Positions 43,817 to 53,495 of a DNA stretch of 64,000 nucleotides are shown here, one piece after another. Within the stretch, counting starts at the first letter, position 1; each line of letters starts with the position of its first letter. The translations under genes were made by a program, and so were the position numbers. The DNA is from JBDTME01 sp964583795. Lineage in GTDB: Bacteria > Patescibacteriota > Microgenomatia > UBA1400 > PJMF01. The notes beneath the pieces are model-generated. The model was given only the letters and a program-made list of their open reading frames with translations. It was not told where the DNA came from and ran no database searches. The stretch spans positions 1 to 64,000 of the forward strand of contig CAZOWX010000002.1 of NCBI GenBank assembly GCA_964583795.1, given 5' to 3'.

Positions 43817-43876
43817 TTGACAGTTTGTTTTCTAATGCTGTACTATACCATCACATATACATGATAATGCATTATC
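43817..43876 (+). promoter_or_regulatory. Promoter and 14-bp palindrome before a secreted protein gene
   Basis: TTGACA (43817-43822), 18-nt spacer, TACTAT (43841-43846). Downstream, inside the leader, is the perfect palindrome GATAATGCATTATC (43863-43876), a possible operator. The GGAGGAG ribosome-binding site follows before the ATG at 43898. Confidence 0.65.
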
Positions 43877-43897
43877 TAGTTCCCTTGGAGGAGTAAT

Positions 43898-44521
43898 ATG
43901 AAAAAAACGAAACTCACATTACTTGCTTTGGTGCTTTCAAGTTCACTTATCGTTGGAACAACAACGATTCAAGCGGAAAACGAGACGGAAACAGAGAGCG
44001 AGCCAACAAGTATTCCTCAAAACAGAAATGCGTTTAGAAAAGAAATTGAAGAGAAAAGAGAGACTGTACAAGAAGAGCGTCAAGAAAGAATTGAAGAACG
44101 AAAAGAAAAACGTGAAGAAGTGAAGGCTACAATTACTGAGCGCGCACAAAATCGTCAAGAACATCGCTCTGAAGTCGCGAAACAACACGCTGAAAATTTA
44201 CAGAAGCGTTTTGAAAATCACTACACTCGACTTTCAAATATTGCCAGTCGAATTCAAACGCGACTCAATACTCTTGAAGAAAAAGGCGAAGATGTCAGTA
44301 CAGCTCAGGCAAAACTTGATACTGCAAACGCTTTGCTGCAACAGGCTCAGACACTGGGCGACGAAGCAGTGAAGGGTTTTGAAACTATTGATCCTCAGAA
44401 ATACGAAGAACAACGAGAGTTAGCTCTTGCGGCTCGAGATAAAGCAGGGAAAGCACGGCAAGCGTATGTCGATGCGATGCAAAGTATGAAAGATGCCTTA
44501 CTTGCTTTGAAAAAACAATAA
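43898..44521 (+). CDS. Secreted coiled-coil protein, hypothetical
   Basis: 207 residues. Signal peptide MKKTKLTLLALVLSSSLIVG...QAEN, then a highly charged Glu/Arg/Lys helix (EKRETVQEERQERIEERKEK) and a second helical part. No family recognised. Strong SD. Its small lipoprotein neighbour at 44546 is 24 bp downstream with its own SD, so the two are probably co-expressed. Confidence 0.82.
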   Translation: MKKTKLTLLALVLSSSLIVGTTTIQAENETETESEPTSIPQNRNAFRKEIEEKRETVQEERQERIEERKEKREEVKATITERAQNRQEHRSEVAKQHAENLQKRFENHYTRLSNIASRIQTRLNTLEEKGEDVSTAQAKLDTANALLQQAQTLGDEAVKGFETIDPQKYEEQRELALAARDKAGKARQAYVDAMQSMKDALLALKKQ

Positions 44522-44545
44522 GTCTTTTTTGAAGGAGAAAATCAT

Positions 44546-44797
44546 ATGACAAGAAATTTTTTTTATCATTCAGCTGCAGCCTTAATTATCGGATCCTTCC
44601 TGTTAAGTGGTTGCAACAGTACTCAACCCACACCAGATACTGAAAGTGAAACAGGCGTAGAAAGTAGCACAGAAATGAAAGCTCAAGACTCTGCGATGGA
44701 AACCGAACAAAAGTTATCAACTTCGACTGAAGTTGATGATCTAGAGCAAGATCTTGAAAACACCACGATTGGAACTGAAGACTTTAGTGATCTATAA
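44546..44797 (+). CDS. Small acidic lipoprotein
   Basis: 83 residues. Signal and lipobox LIIGSFLLSGCNS; the mature part is acidic, Ser/Thr-rich and low-complexity (TPDTESETGVESSTEM). GAAGGAG lies before the ATG. Probably a surface-attached disordered protein; function unknown. Confidence 0.78.
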   Translation: MTRNFFYHSAAALIIGSFLLSGCNSTQPTPDTESETGVESSTEMKAQDSAMETEQKLSTSTEVDDLEQDLENTTIGTEDFSDL

Positions 44798-44818
44798 CAA
44801 CTGCTTTTTTCACTATTC

Positions 44819-45289
44819 CTATTTAGTGTTCACCCTCTCCACCGTCAATGTAGTCGACACCTTTGGATTGTGTTGATGTACAATCACAAGCTGTCCTCCA
44901 AACTTTTCAATAATGGATTGTTTTTCTGATTGATGAGGCGTGTGCGAAGAGATTGCCAAAAAGTTTGGTTTGATTCTTTCAATCAATGCTTCGTGGTCAG
45001 AAGGCCTTGAAAACTTCTGAGGTAAAACAAACACCACATCGGCAATTTTTGTCTTCATAATTGCGGACACTCGCTGCTCCTCATTCCAAATCGGCCGGTT
45101 TTCGCCCTTTAACTGCCTCACCCTCAAGTCAGACTCGACTCCAACAACAAGAATATCCCCTAACTCTTTCGCTCTTTGTAAAAACAGTTTGTGCTCTTTG
45201 TGAAACAGGTCAAACACTCCTGTCACCAGTACCACTGTTTTTTGGCGACGATGAATCGATAACCACTGCACAGCGGACTGGACTGTCAT
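44819..45289 (-). CDS. Cytidylyltransferase-family nucleotidyltransferase
   Basis: 156 residues. VTGVFDLFHKEHKLFLQRAKELGD contains HxxH (HKEH where HxGH is usual) and VVGVESDLRVRQLKG the second conserved block of the glycerol-3-phosphate cytidylyltransferase/RfaE-C type. It likely activates a sugar or polyol phosphate. Specificity is unknown. Confidence 0.85.
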   Translation of the reverse strand: MTVQSAVQWLSIHRRQKTVVLVTGVFDLFHKEHKLFLQRAKELGDILVVGVESDLRVRQLKGENRPIWNEEQRVSAIMKTKIADVVFVLPQKFSRPSDHEALIERIKPNFLAISSHTPHQSEKQSIIEKFGGQLVIVHQHNPKVSTTLTVERVNTK

Positions 45290-45328
45290 ATCGTTTCCCT
45301 TGTATTTCTTGACATCGATAAAAATAAA

Positions 45329-46318
45329 TCATTGCTCCATGCTGTAGCCACACCAACTCTTCCCTTCTGAAAAAATGCCATTCCAAAGACGCAGCTGTTC
45401 TTGATCAAATCCACCTTTTTCTAAAATGTGCAACCACTCAGATAATACCCAACTTCTTGTGTCTCTTGGATGGAAAAACGCAAACCCTCTATCAACTGAC
45501 TCTGTAGAGCGCCGCGGAGACATGTACAATCGTTGGAGATAGTAACTAGGCAAATCAAACAAAGAAACCACAACAATACACACTTTTTTGAAAAAAGCGG
45601 TAAAACTCTTTTTCATTTCTACGTGATTTTCATCGCGTTCTATTCGTGTCCCGTAATAGTTATGACTTTCGTCTTCATCTGAGTAATTTATATATTCCTT
45701 TATCCATCTGTTTGCATTGATTAACTCGTTTTGTGTACCCAATACGAGTGTCGCTTGTATCACTTCATACGCAGAATATACGGATCGCTTTTTCTTTGGG
45801 ATTTCCAAGTGTTTTTGGTCCAACCACAAATTAAAACACCACCCCCACTCTCCACTACTTCCATGCAGTCGATACTTGCCAATCAATGTTGTCCACAGAA
45901 CAACAAGCATCCGAGTAAACCAAAGCGTTCCAGGAATGGTTACGACGAGCAAATCAATATCATCGGCAATTGAGCGGACATTATTCATTGCCAACGAACC
46001 GGTGACATACACCGATGAAATCGTCGGAATTTTTTTTAAAATGCTCAAAAGAGTTGAAACTTCTTTCCATTTCCCTTTTGAAAATTGTTCGCGCTCTTCT
46101 CGAGTTTTCAAGCTTGCAGGACTTTTTTGTAAAACCAAGAAACCACGCTCTTTTGTCACCAATGACGTGCTATGAAGCGTTTCGAAAAGCTGCTTTTTGT
46201 CAGAGGTAGTAACACCTATCAAACGGTTGAAAAGTTCTTCATTCGTCAATGGATACTGAAAAATGGCACTGTACGCGAGTGTCGCAAGGGTACTTTCAAG
46301 CAAAAAGGTCTTTTTCAC
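45329..46318 (-). CDS. Nucleotidyltransferase-domain protein
   Basis: 329 residues from a GTG. VYVTGSLAMNNVRSIADDIDLLVV has the GS-x9-DxD pattern of the MNT/pol-beta-like nucleotidyltransferase fold (GSLAMN, DDIDLLVV). The N-terminal ~90 residues resemble a winged-helix (YPLTNEELFNRLIGV). A membrane-like segment follows near FTRMLVVLWTTLIG. TATGAT lies exactly 6 nt upstream of the GTG. Function unknown. Confidence 0.75.
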   Translation of the reverse strand: MKKTFLLESTLATLAYSAIFQYPLTNEELFNRLIGVTTSDKKQLFETLHSTSLVTKERGFLVLQKSPASLKTREEREQFSKGKWKEVSTLLSILKKIPTISSVYVTGSLAMNNVRSIADDIDLLVVTIPGTLWFTRMLVVLWTTLIGKYRLHGSSGEWGWCFNLWLDQKHLEIPKKKRSVYSAYEVIQATLVLGTQNELINANRWIKEYINYSDEDESHNYYGTRIERDENHVEMKKSFTAFFKKVCIVVVSLFDLPSYYLQRLYMSPRRSTESVDRGFAFFHPRDTRSWVLSEWLHILEKGGFDQEQLRLWNGIFSEGKSWCGYSMEQ

Positions 46319-46509
46319 TCGAGTATCATAACATATTAGGGAGTAGTATATAGGGTGTAGGATGTAGGAACTATACTTCTAACTAATCTGACCCCTTACA
46401 AAACAAAAAAACCAACCATTACTGGACTTCTTGCTAAATTGACAATAAAGTGAATGAAGCAACAAGTCTACTATTTTGGAGATTGGTTTTGATTTTTTTC
46501 GCACTGAAG
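46319..46509. repeat. Degenerate heptads at 46338-46372
   Basis: Units of the tagtata/taggatg kind (agtagtatatagggtgtagg) upstream of the nucleotidyltransferase gene, similar to the stretch at 43062-43098. No gene seen in the 190-bp gap. Confidence 0.6.
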
Positions 46510-48231
46510 CTACTTAGCCACGCCTTGTTGAGCCCCTGCTCCCACTCCGTATTGACCAAGTACTTGGTTCATTCCTTGAGAGACCGTTGCTGTACTTTGG
46601 GTCAGCGCTCCAGACCCAGCATTAACCATGTCCAGGTAGTACTTGATGATGCGATCGTTAATCCCGTTATCGTGAGTGTATGCGTTGAGATACCACGACT
46701 TTGCATAGGGAGCATCTTGAATAAAGGCTCCAACATACTGTTTGTTTGCAATCTCGTCAGCCAAATCCACTCGCGAGTACAACTCACCAAAGGCACGCAC
46801 ATTCGAGGCGTCAGCATATAATTTTTTCTCAACATCGGCAGAACTTAAATACTTGAGTAAAAGCCACGAACCTTCTTTTTGACTGCTTTGTGCATTGACG
46901 CCCTCTGCCCAAAAACTTGCCCAAGTCGTACGCGGTTTATCAGCCAATTGAGGCACTGGCACCACATCAAACTGCAAGTTAGGATTTGCCGACTTCACTT
47001 CATGTGCTCTCCATGATGGCGCAAGCATCATCGCTACGTCACCTTTGGCAAAAGCGACAGTTGCATTGGGAAGTGTTGTATCCCAGACACCGAGCTTTCC
47101 TGAAAAGTCAAGGTAAAAGGAGATCGCTTCCAAAGCTTGTTCGGATGTTGGATTTGCAGGATTAGCTCCATTTTGCAACATCAGTAGTGCAATAATTTCC
47201 GGAAAATGCTCAACATTTGAGGCCGTTCCCATGGCAATTCCACCACGAGTTATCTTCCCCCCTGATTTAATAGTTAACTCTTGCGATAGTCGTTTTAACT
47301 CTTCCCAATCCTTTGGTGGAGTTTTGTTGGCAATCGTAAAAATGTCTTTGTTATAGTACAAGCCTAAACCGTCGATCATGAGTGGGATCCCTACCACATT
47401 CCCATTCAAGGTAAGCTGCTGTGTCGCTGTCGGATAAAAGGTCTTTGAGAACTCATCCTTAGTCATAATTTTTTCTGGTAAAGGACTGAGCTCGTTTTTG
47501 AGCATTGGCACCCAACTGGCATGAAAGCGAAATACGTCTGGGCCACTGCCTTTGGAGATCTCGGCCTGCAAGCGCTCACGATAATCTTGATACGATTGTT
47601 GAGTGTATTGAACTTGATACTCCGGATTCGCTTTTTCAAAATCACTCAGCACCTGTTGCATGACTGTGGTTGGCTCCCAAAGCCCCCAATACACAATTGT
47701 TTTCTTTTTGACTGGAGCAGTGGTACTTGTTTTGGGGTTAGAGATTGACTTGTTTTTATTTAAAAACCAATACGCTCCAAAGGCCAATAAACCAACAAAC
47801 AATATCCCGAGCAATAAAAAGGGCAAAAACCGTAAAATGGATTTTTTCGGTTGATCAGCACCACCAGCACTACTTGGAGGGGGGGTACTTGCTTTAAATT
47901 GGGTCGCCGTTCCCACTACTGTGGCATTGGGCTTCACTGAACTTACCGGAGGTTGAGTCATTGAAGGCTTCATTCCCACTTGAGCTGAACCTCCAACCGA
48001 TTTCACGGATGAGGCATTCATAACGGGATTGTTCGGGAAAGTTGTCGGAGTCGAGTTAACAGGATTTGCACTCATGGTAGCACCAGCAGGGGCTCCGGGA
48101 GCTTTCGCCGAAAATGCGGCTGATGACGGTTGTGGGACACTTTGTTGAGCGCTTGCCATTCCCACAGGGTTCCCTGGTTGAAATGGGTTCAATGGTTTTA
48201 CGTTTGGGGTGGGAAGTGTATTATCAGGCAT
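46510..48231 (-). CDS. Membrane-anchored extracellular solute-binding protein
   Basis: 573 residues. A Pro/Ser/Ala/Asn-rich N-terminal ~130 residues on the inside, one membrane helix (LPFLLLGILFVGLLAFGAYW), then a sugar-type (family 1) solute-binding domain: TIVYWGLWEPTTVMQQVLSDF, GPDVFRFHASWVPML, PLMIDGLGLYYNKDIF and AFAKGDVAMMLAPSWRAHE. No signal cleavage site or ABC permease/ATPase gene is nearby. TAAAAT lies 5 nt before the ATG (leaderless layout). Confidence 0.88.
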   Translation of the reverse strand: MPDNTLPTPNVKPLNPFQPGNPVGMASAQQSVPQPSSAAFSAKAPGAPAGATMSANPVNSTPTTFPNNPVMNASSVKSVGGSAQVGMKPSMTQPPVSSVKPNATVVGTATQFKASTPPPSSAGGADQPKKSILRFLPFLLLGILFVGLLAFGAYWFLNKNKSISNPKTSTTAPVKKKTIVYWGLWEPTTVMQQVLSDFEKANPEYQVQYTQQSYQDYRERLQAEISKGSGPDVFRFHASWVPMLKNELSPLPEKIMTKDEFSKTFYPTATQQLTLNGNVVGIPLMIDGLGLYYNKDIFTIANKTPPKDWEELKRLSQELTIKSGGKITRGGIAMGTASNVEHFPEIIALLMLQNGANPANPTSEQALEAISFYLDFSGKLGVWDTTLPNATVAFAKGDVAMMLAPSWRAHEVKSANPNLQFDVVPVPQLADKPRTTWASFWAEGVNAQSSQKEGSWLLLKYLSSADVEKKLYADASNVRAFGELYSRVDLADEIANKQYVGAFIQDAPYAKSWYLNAYTHDNGINDRIIKYYLDMVNAGSGALTQSTATVSQGMNQVLGQYGVGAGAQQGVAK

Positions 48232-48284
48232 AAGCTATTTTACCATGCTTTTAACTAGAGACATTCAGATCTATAATAGCACCC

Positions 48285-50048
48285 ATGCGTGTTTTACGAC
48301 AAGAGTGGTTCAGCGGACACATAAAAGCTTTCTTCTTGGGAGCTGTCTTGGCTGTGTTTGCGCTGGTTATCGGAGGCTCACTCGCTTACTATACAACATA
48401 TCATAGTCGGTTTTACGAGGGAGTCTTCATCGACTCTGTTGACGTCTCTCGTTTGACCAAGGCTGAGGCGTTACAAAAACTGCAGGAAAACACAGTTGTC
48501 CCCAGCACAACCGTCACGCTGCAACTTGACCAAACTTCGCTAGCATCTTCTTCTGCGGCTTTAGGAGTTCATCATGAATATGATGACACACTCGTGACTG
48601 CACTCCAGTGGGGGCGTAGTAGTACTATTATTAATAACATCGCCACTATTTTTTCAACCTATACACAAGCTAAAAATTTTGAGTCTCCACTCGCATTTGA
48701 CACTGAACTGACAACAGCATTTACCAAACAGTATGCAACCCTGGCAGATCATCCTGGAAAAAATCCCAGTGCTCATCTTGAAAACGGGAAGATCATCATT
48801 GATGCAGGTGCATTTGGTCAAGCAGTCGACATCGAACAAACCAACCAAGCCATACTCTCAGCCGCAAACACCTCTTCTCCAGTTATTACCGCTGTTATGA
48901 AAGATACGGGAATTCAACTGAATCCGGAACAAATTACAGCGGCAGTAACTCGTGCACAAAAACTGGTTGGAAAAACCCTCAAAGGGAAAGTTGATATTGT
49001 TACGGTCGATATTGATGACGCACAACTCGTGGCGGCGCTGACTTTCCCAGAAGGCTATGATGATGAGCTCATCAGCTCAATCACTGATGAGTTTAAAGAG
49101 AAGATTGATCGACCGGCAAAAAACGCAGTTTTTTCTTTCGACCCATCATCGCTCAAGGTTTCTGAGTTTCAACCAGACCTTGACGGGATCACGATCGATC
49201 AACAGCTTGCTCATGATGAAGTCGTGAAAGCTCTAAAAACGTTTGAGTCTGATACTGCTCCGAAAGAACTGGTGATAGAAATTCCCAAAACGGCGAAAAA
49301 GGCCGAGATCACGTTGGGTTCGCTTAACAACTTGGGGATTAACGAACGCATTGGGTTTGGTGAAACGTATTATTATCATTCAATTCCCTCTCGTGTACAC
49401 AACGTTTCCCAAGCCAGCAAAATCTTGAACAATACTATTGTAAAACCCGGCGAAGAGTTTTCATTCAATAAGACACTCGGAGAAGTTTCGAAGAGCACGG
49501 GTTTTCTGCCGGCATACATCATCCAATCTGGTCAAACAGTACTTGGTGATGGTGGGGGCGTGTGTCAAGTCAGTACGACACTTTTCCGATCGCTCCTTGA
49601 CTCGGGATTAAAAATCACCAAACGCAAAGCTCACACTTACAGAGTCAGCTACTACGAGCTCAATCGCGAACCAGGGTTTGATGCGACTGTTTTTTCTGGT
49701 GACGTGGATCTGCGTTTTGTGAATGACTCACCAGGAGCGGTACTGCTTCACTTTGAGACGTTTCCCGATGATCGCTATATGTTTGTGACTATTTATGGCA
49801 CAGACGATGGTCGAACCACAGAAATTTCAGAATATAAAAAATGGGATTCTCGAGGAGCTCCACCAGCCCAATATATTGATGATCCCTCTCTGCCTCCCGG
49901 GAAGCTCGTTCAAATCGATTTTGCAGTGGGTGGGATTAAGGCCCAGTTCAAGCACACGGTTCGTGATAAAACGGGCAACTTAATGTATGAAAATGTCTAC
50001 TACTCAAATTACATCCCGTGGTCAGCGAAGTATCGGAGAGGAGTTTAG
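48285..50048 (+). CDS. VanW family protein
   Basis: 587 residues. N-terminal membrane helix (FFLGAVLAVFALVIGGSLAY), repeated peptidoglycan-binding-like domains (DUF/PG_binding_4 type), and a C-terminal VanW domain: KPGEEFSFNKTLGEVSKSTG, GDGGGVCQVSTTLFRSLLDS and FDATVFSGDVDLRFVN. It is likely a wall-associated extracytoplasmic protein. TATAAT (48272-48277) lies 7 nt before the ATG. Confidence 0.92.
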   Translation: MRVLRQEWFSGHIKAFFLGAVLAVFALVIGGSLAYYTTYHSRFYEGVFIDSVDVSRLTKAEALQKLQENTVVPSTTVTLQLDQTSLASSSAALGVHHEYDDTLVTALQWGRSSTIINNIATIFSTYTQAKNFESPLAFDTELTTAFTKQYATLADHPGKNPSAHLENGKIIIDAGAFGQAVDIEQTNQAILSAANTSSPVITAVMKDTGIQLNPEQITAAVTRAQKLVGKTLKGKVDIVTVDIDDAQLVAALTFPEGYDDELISSITDEFKEKIDRPAKNAVFSFDPSSLKVSEFQPDLDGITIDQQLAHDEVVKALKTFESDTAPKELVIEIPKTAKKAEITLGSLNNLGINERIGFGETYYYHSIPSRVHNVSQASKILNNTIVKPGEEFSFNKTLGEVSKSTGFLPAYIIQSGQTVLGDGGGVCQVSTTLFRSLLDSGLKITKRKAHTYRVSYYELNREPGFDATVFSGDVDLRFVNDSPGAVLLHFETFPDDRYMFVTIYGTDDGRTTEISEYKKWDSRGAPPAQYIDDPSLPPGKLVQIDFAVGGIKAQFKHTVRDKTGNLMYENVYYSNYIPWSAKYRRGV

Positions 50049-50097
50049 TTTCTAGGGCTTAGGGTTTAGGCATTTGGCCTTAGGGGTTGACTTTTAA
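50049..50097. repeat. Degenerate heptads (ctagggc/ttagggt)
   Basis: Units of the tagggtt kind, related to the left-end family, directly after the VanW stop. Confidence 0.6.
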
Positions 50098-50310
50098 TTT
50101 TTCGACTTCAGATTTGCTTTTACGTGTCCCTTAGGACGTTTTTTCTTTAAAAAAATTGAATATTTATATCCGGAATCATCAGCATTTCTACCACTATATA
50201 AGCTGGAATTATTAATTACAACACTGGTAGCACAAATTGCGGCTCATCTCGGCGAAGTACCACAAGCACTCTTTGCAGGGTTAATGGGATCTCAAAGCCC
50301 TCAAGACTAA
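50098..50310 (+). pseudogene. Possible ORF remnant without start codon
   Basis: An open frame of about 70 codons ending at 50308-50310 with a sensible composition (for example LYPESSAFLPLYKLELL and AHLGEVPQALFAGLMGS), but no ATG/GTG/TTG at its beginning. It could be the C-terminal piece of a decayed gene or a chance frame. Nothing else is seen in the gap. Confidence 0.3.
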
Positions 50311-50337
50311 ACAGGTGTCGATCGTATTCATAAGACG

Positions 50338-50724
50338 TCAACCGTACTTTCCAGGTTTTCTCACCTTCAGTCCCTTGATCATCTGGAAATGTTTCACATT
50401 ATCAGTAACCAAGGTCAGTCCTTCTTCCATTGCTGTCGCGGTAATCAGTGCGTCAAAAAACCCGACTCCATGAGAAGGACCATATTGTAATACAATCTCA
50501 CAAGCCTTTTTGTGAATGCTTTCACTTCCCCAATGAATCTTGCTATTATTTGCAATCTGAACAACTTTCTTTTTTTCCTGTTTATTGAACGATCCTTGAA
50601 GCAACTCGCCATACGTTACGTATGACATCACATAATCCAAATGAGCATTGAGAAAATTTTGAGAAGGGAGATGTTTTCTGAGAACGGAGATGAAAACCGT
50701 CGTGTCAATCAAGATTGAGTTCAT
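50338..50724 (-). CDS. vapC: PIN-domain toxin (VapC-like)
   Basis: 128 residues. Acidic residues D7 (ILIDTTVFI), E40 (YGELLQG), D91 (GFFDALI) and D108 (VTDNVKHF) make the PIN active site; RNase action on tRNA or other RNA is expected. It overlaps its antitoxin by 20 bp, the usual VapBC layout. Confidence 0.88.
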   Translation of the reverse strand: MNSILIDTTVFISVLRKHLPSQNFLNAHLDYVMSYVTYGELLQGSFNKQEKKKVVQIANNSKIHWGSESIHKKACEIVLQYGPSHGVGFFDALITATAMEEGLTLVTDNVKHFQMIKGLKVRKPGKYG

Positions 50725-51010
50725 ATCGAGGTTTTCTAATGTTATTGACCCATGCTACGGGATCTGCCATGTCGTCCCGATCTGCCCACATGCCTGCGGC
50801 TGCATCAAGAGCTTTCTTTAGCCGTTCTTTTCTCTTTTGCTCATCTTGAGAGGCAACTTTTTCATCAGTCACGGGAATAATAAGAGCTTTCACTTTGCCA
50901 AACTTTTTCACCACAAAACGTTTTCCCAAATAATCGACCTGATCTAGAATCTCAGCCAAAGTATCCCTTGTTTGCTTGACAGTCAGTGTGGTATATGGTG
51001 TTTGAGACAT
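50705..51010 (-). CDS. Phd/YefM-type antitoxin (VapB-like)
   Basis: 101 residues. LTVKQTRDTLAEILDQVDYLGKRFVV is the Phd/YefM DNA-binding N-terminus, and the C-terminal half is the charged toxin-binding arm. A TAAAAT box lies 9 nt upstream of the ATG. First gene of the toxin-antitoxin pair and probable repressor of the operon. Confidence 0.85.
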   Translation of the reverse strand: MSQTPYTTLTVKQTRDTLAEILDQVDYLGKRFVVKKFGKVKALIIPVTDEKVASQDEQKRKERLKKALDAAAGMWADRDDMADPVAWVNNIRKPRYELNLD

Positions 51011-51109
51011 AGTTGGTTGATTTTATTACAAAATGTACAAAGCGTCAACTTTGACACAAGAATTCAAAATCTGCTCAATCTTCAGGTTACCATCTGCTAA
51101 AATACAGTC

Positions 51110-52417
51110 ATGAACCCACCCAGTCAACCGTTGACCGTTCTCGCTATAGAATCGTCCTGTGACGAGACTGCTTGTTCAGTAGTACAAAAAAGTGACAGTG
51201 AACCATTGGCTCACGTCCTCTCCTCTGTTACGGCAACCAGTCTGGCCAAGCATAAAGCAACCAAAGGAATTGTTCCTGAAATAGCTGCGAGAGAGCAGTT
51301 AAAGTATATATTGCCGGTTATTGAGGAAGCGCTGAGTAAACTCAAAACTCAAAACTCAAAATTCAAAATTGGTAGTCAAAAAACATCCAATAACCAATAC
51401 CCAACAACCAATACCCAACTTGATGCAATAGCGGTTACCGTCGGTCCAGGATTAGCTGGGTCGCTCTTAGTCGGGATTGAGACCGCTCGTGCCCTCGCAA
51501 TGGCGTGGAATCTTCCCATTATTCCGGTCAATCACATAAAGGCTCACCCGTATGCAAATTTCATCAAAAGTCAAAGCTCAACAAACGATAAACTGGTTCG
51601 TGCAGTTGTGAATGAACGATCAACAACTCAACAACTCAACAGCTCAACAACAGTCCCAAACTTTCCCCTTCTCTCCTGGGTAATCTCCGGCGGACATACC
51701 GATTTATTTCTAATGAACTCTCACACCGATATTCAACGACTTGGTGGAACTGTCGATGATGCGGCTGGTGAGTGCTTTGACAAGTGCGCTCGCGTTCTTG
51801 GATTTGATTATCCAGGCGGACCGTTTATCGAAAAATTGGCAGGGGGAAAAAGGAAGATCCCCAATGGCCAAGCTCATCCCCCTCGCTTTGCACTTCAGGA
51901 TGACAAAAACCATCATTTCGGCGAAAGCCGGGATCTATCCACAGTTGTTGTGTCAACAACCCAACAACCGAACAACACAACAACTATCCCCCTCCCCCGC
52001 CCGCTCTTTTACGAGAAGACTCTGAACATGTCCTTTTCCGGTCTTAAGGCAGCTTTTTTGCGATCATTCAACGAAAACAAAGAAACAATCCCACTAGAAG
52101 AACTTCAGCACAAACTCGCAACTGCGTTGCAAGAAGCAGTCACAGACATTATCGTCAAACGTACCCAGCAAGCACTCGAGCTCTATCCGCAAGTTCGCTC
52201 AATCATCGTCTCTGGTGGCGTCAGTGCAAATCAGAAATTAAGAGAAAAACTCGACACTCACACCCAACAACCCAACAACACAACCACTCAACAACTGACA
52301 ATGCACTTTCCCTCTATTGATTACTGTACCGACAACGCAGCAATGATCGGCAGCTACGCGCTGTTTCACATGGATGAAAAAACGGATTGGAAAAATGTAA
52401 AACTTGACTTAAGCTAA
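51110..52417 (+). CDS. tsaD: tRNA N6-adenosine threonylcarbamoyltransferase TsaD with repeat insertions
   Basis: 435 residues, ~100 more than the usual ~337. AIESSCDETACSVV, VNHIKAHPYANF (metal-binding His pair), SWVISGGHTDLFLM and SGGVSANQKLR are TsaD motifs. The extra length is four insertions of hydrophilic sequence encoded by heptads or dispersed repeats: near 51334-51420 (SKLKTQNSKFK ... YPTTNTQL), 51600-51655 (RSTTQQLNSSTT), 51898-51990 (HHFGESRDLS ... TTQQPNNTTT) and 52252-52300 (TQQPNNTTTQQL). TAAAAT is 6 nt before the ATG. Confidence 0.95.
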   Translation: MNPPSQPLTVLAIESSCDETACSVVQKSDSEPLAHVLSSVTATSLAKHKATKGIVPEIAAREQLKYILPVIEEALSKLKTQNSKFKIGSQKTSNNQYPTTNTQLDAIAVTVGPGLAGSLLVGIETARALAMAWNLPIIPVNHIKAHPYANFIKSQSSTNDKLVRAVVNERSTTQQLNSSTTVPNFPLLSWVISGGHTDLFLMNSHTDIQRLGGTVDDAAGECFDKCARVLGFDYPGGPFIEKLAGGKRKIPNGQAHPPRFALQDDKNHHFGESRDLSTVVVSTTQQPNNTTTIPLPRPLFYEKTLNMSFSGLKAAFLRSFNENKETIPLEELQHKLATALQEAVTDIIVKRTQQALELYPQVRSIIVSGGVSANQKLREKLDTHTQQPNNTTTQQLTMHFPSIDYCTDNAAMIGSYALFHMDEKTDWKNVKLDLS

Positions 52418-52449
52418 AGGATAGAGTTACAACAACAAATATTCAATCA

Positions 52450-53484
52450 ATGCAAACAAACCCTCCTGATTTTGTTGAACAAGAAAATAATATTGAGAGA
52501 CTCACTCAGTCTTGGCTTGCAGATTTTGAAGCAGAACTTGAACAAAACCCAGACGTACACTCTTTTCTTCGCCACTGCGTAATCAAAGACTTAAAGGAAA
52601 GAGTCCGTGTAACCGAAGAAAATGGGTGTTTAGTCGTATTTGTCGACGAAGATCACCATGAAGTGAACAATGAATCCCTGGCGGTTTGGGAGCTCTTACT
52701 AGAAAGAAAACAGGTTGAGGGATTATTTATCGAGTATTTTTCTCCAGAGCTCAAATACAATTCTCGTAAAAGTCCTATTTTTATAAAACCAATACTTAGT
52801 GCTTTCTTTAAAATGAAGCGGTATAAACTCCGACTTTTTTCAGCAAACCAAGTTGTAAAAATTGCAAGAGAAAATCAAGTTCAAATTTCAACTTGTGATA
52901 TAGCCAATTCATGGAGATACCAACTCGGATACTTTCTAGCATACATCCTTTCAACTTTGAATCTGTCCCTTTTCTTAGCTCAAACTTTTCAAGAACATCA
53001 ATGGATTTCTCCAACGGTCTCACTAGCATTTTCAATTTATATTGCATTTAAAGAAACACTCAATCTCACCGCTGAAAACACAGAAAATTCAGCATTTTTG
53101 AAAAAAATAGAACATTGGATTGTCACGTTTGAAGATGCTCGTCGACACTTTGTAGCAAAAGGAATTGAGACCAAAACAAAACAGACTCAACAAAAACGGA
53201 CCGAACATGGTTCGCCTCGTCCAGAATTTATTGTTCGCTATCCCAAGGCTCATAACAATAGAATTATTCAAGATCTCCTTTACCCAATTCCAATAAAAAA
53301 ACTGGCGTATCGAATAATAGCCCCATACCTCGACTTCAGCATCAGAACTTTTGTTCCATACTCAGATGGTGAGGATGTCTCAGCAGAGGAAAAAAGAAAG
53401 TATAGTGGTTGGAAACTTCTAGAAAGAATTCAATTCCCGTTTTTCGATTTTGCTATTGAAGACCGCCCTCGAGAAAACACTTAA
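52450..53484 (+). CDS. Hypothetical protein with two membrane segments
   Basis: 344 residues. Cytosolic N-terminal half with ENGCLVVFVDEDHHEVNN, then two hydrophobic stretches (LGYFLAYILSTLNLSLFLAQ, SPTVSLAFSIYIAF) and a C-terminal soluble part. No family recognised. 32 bp after tsaD. Confidence 0.7.
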   Translation: MQTNPPDFVEQENNIERLTQSWLADFEAELEQNPDVHSFLRHCVIKDLKERVRVTEENGCLVVFVDEDHHEVNNESLAVWELLLERKQVEGLFIEYFSPELKYNSRKSPIFIKPILSAFFKMKRYKLRLFSANQVVKIARENQVQISTCDIANSWRYQLGYFLAYILSTLNLSLFLAQTFQEHQWISPTVSLAFSIYIAFKETLNLTAENTENSAFLKKIEHWIVTFEDARRHFVAKGIETKTKQTQQKRTEHGSPRPEFIVRYPKAHNNRIIQDLLYPIPIKKLAYRIIAPYLDFSIRTFVPYSDGEDVSAEEKRKYSGWKLLERIQFPFFDFAIEDRPRENT

Positions 53485-53495
53485 AGATTCTGACC

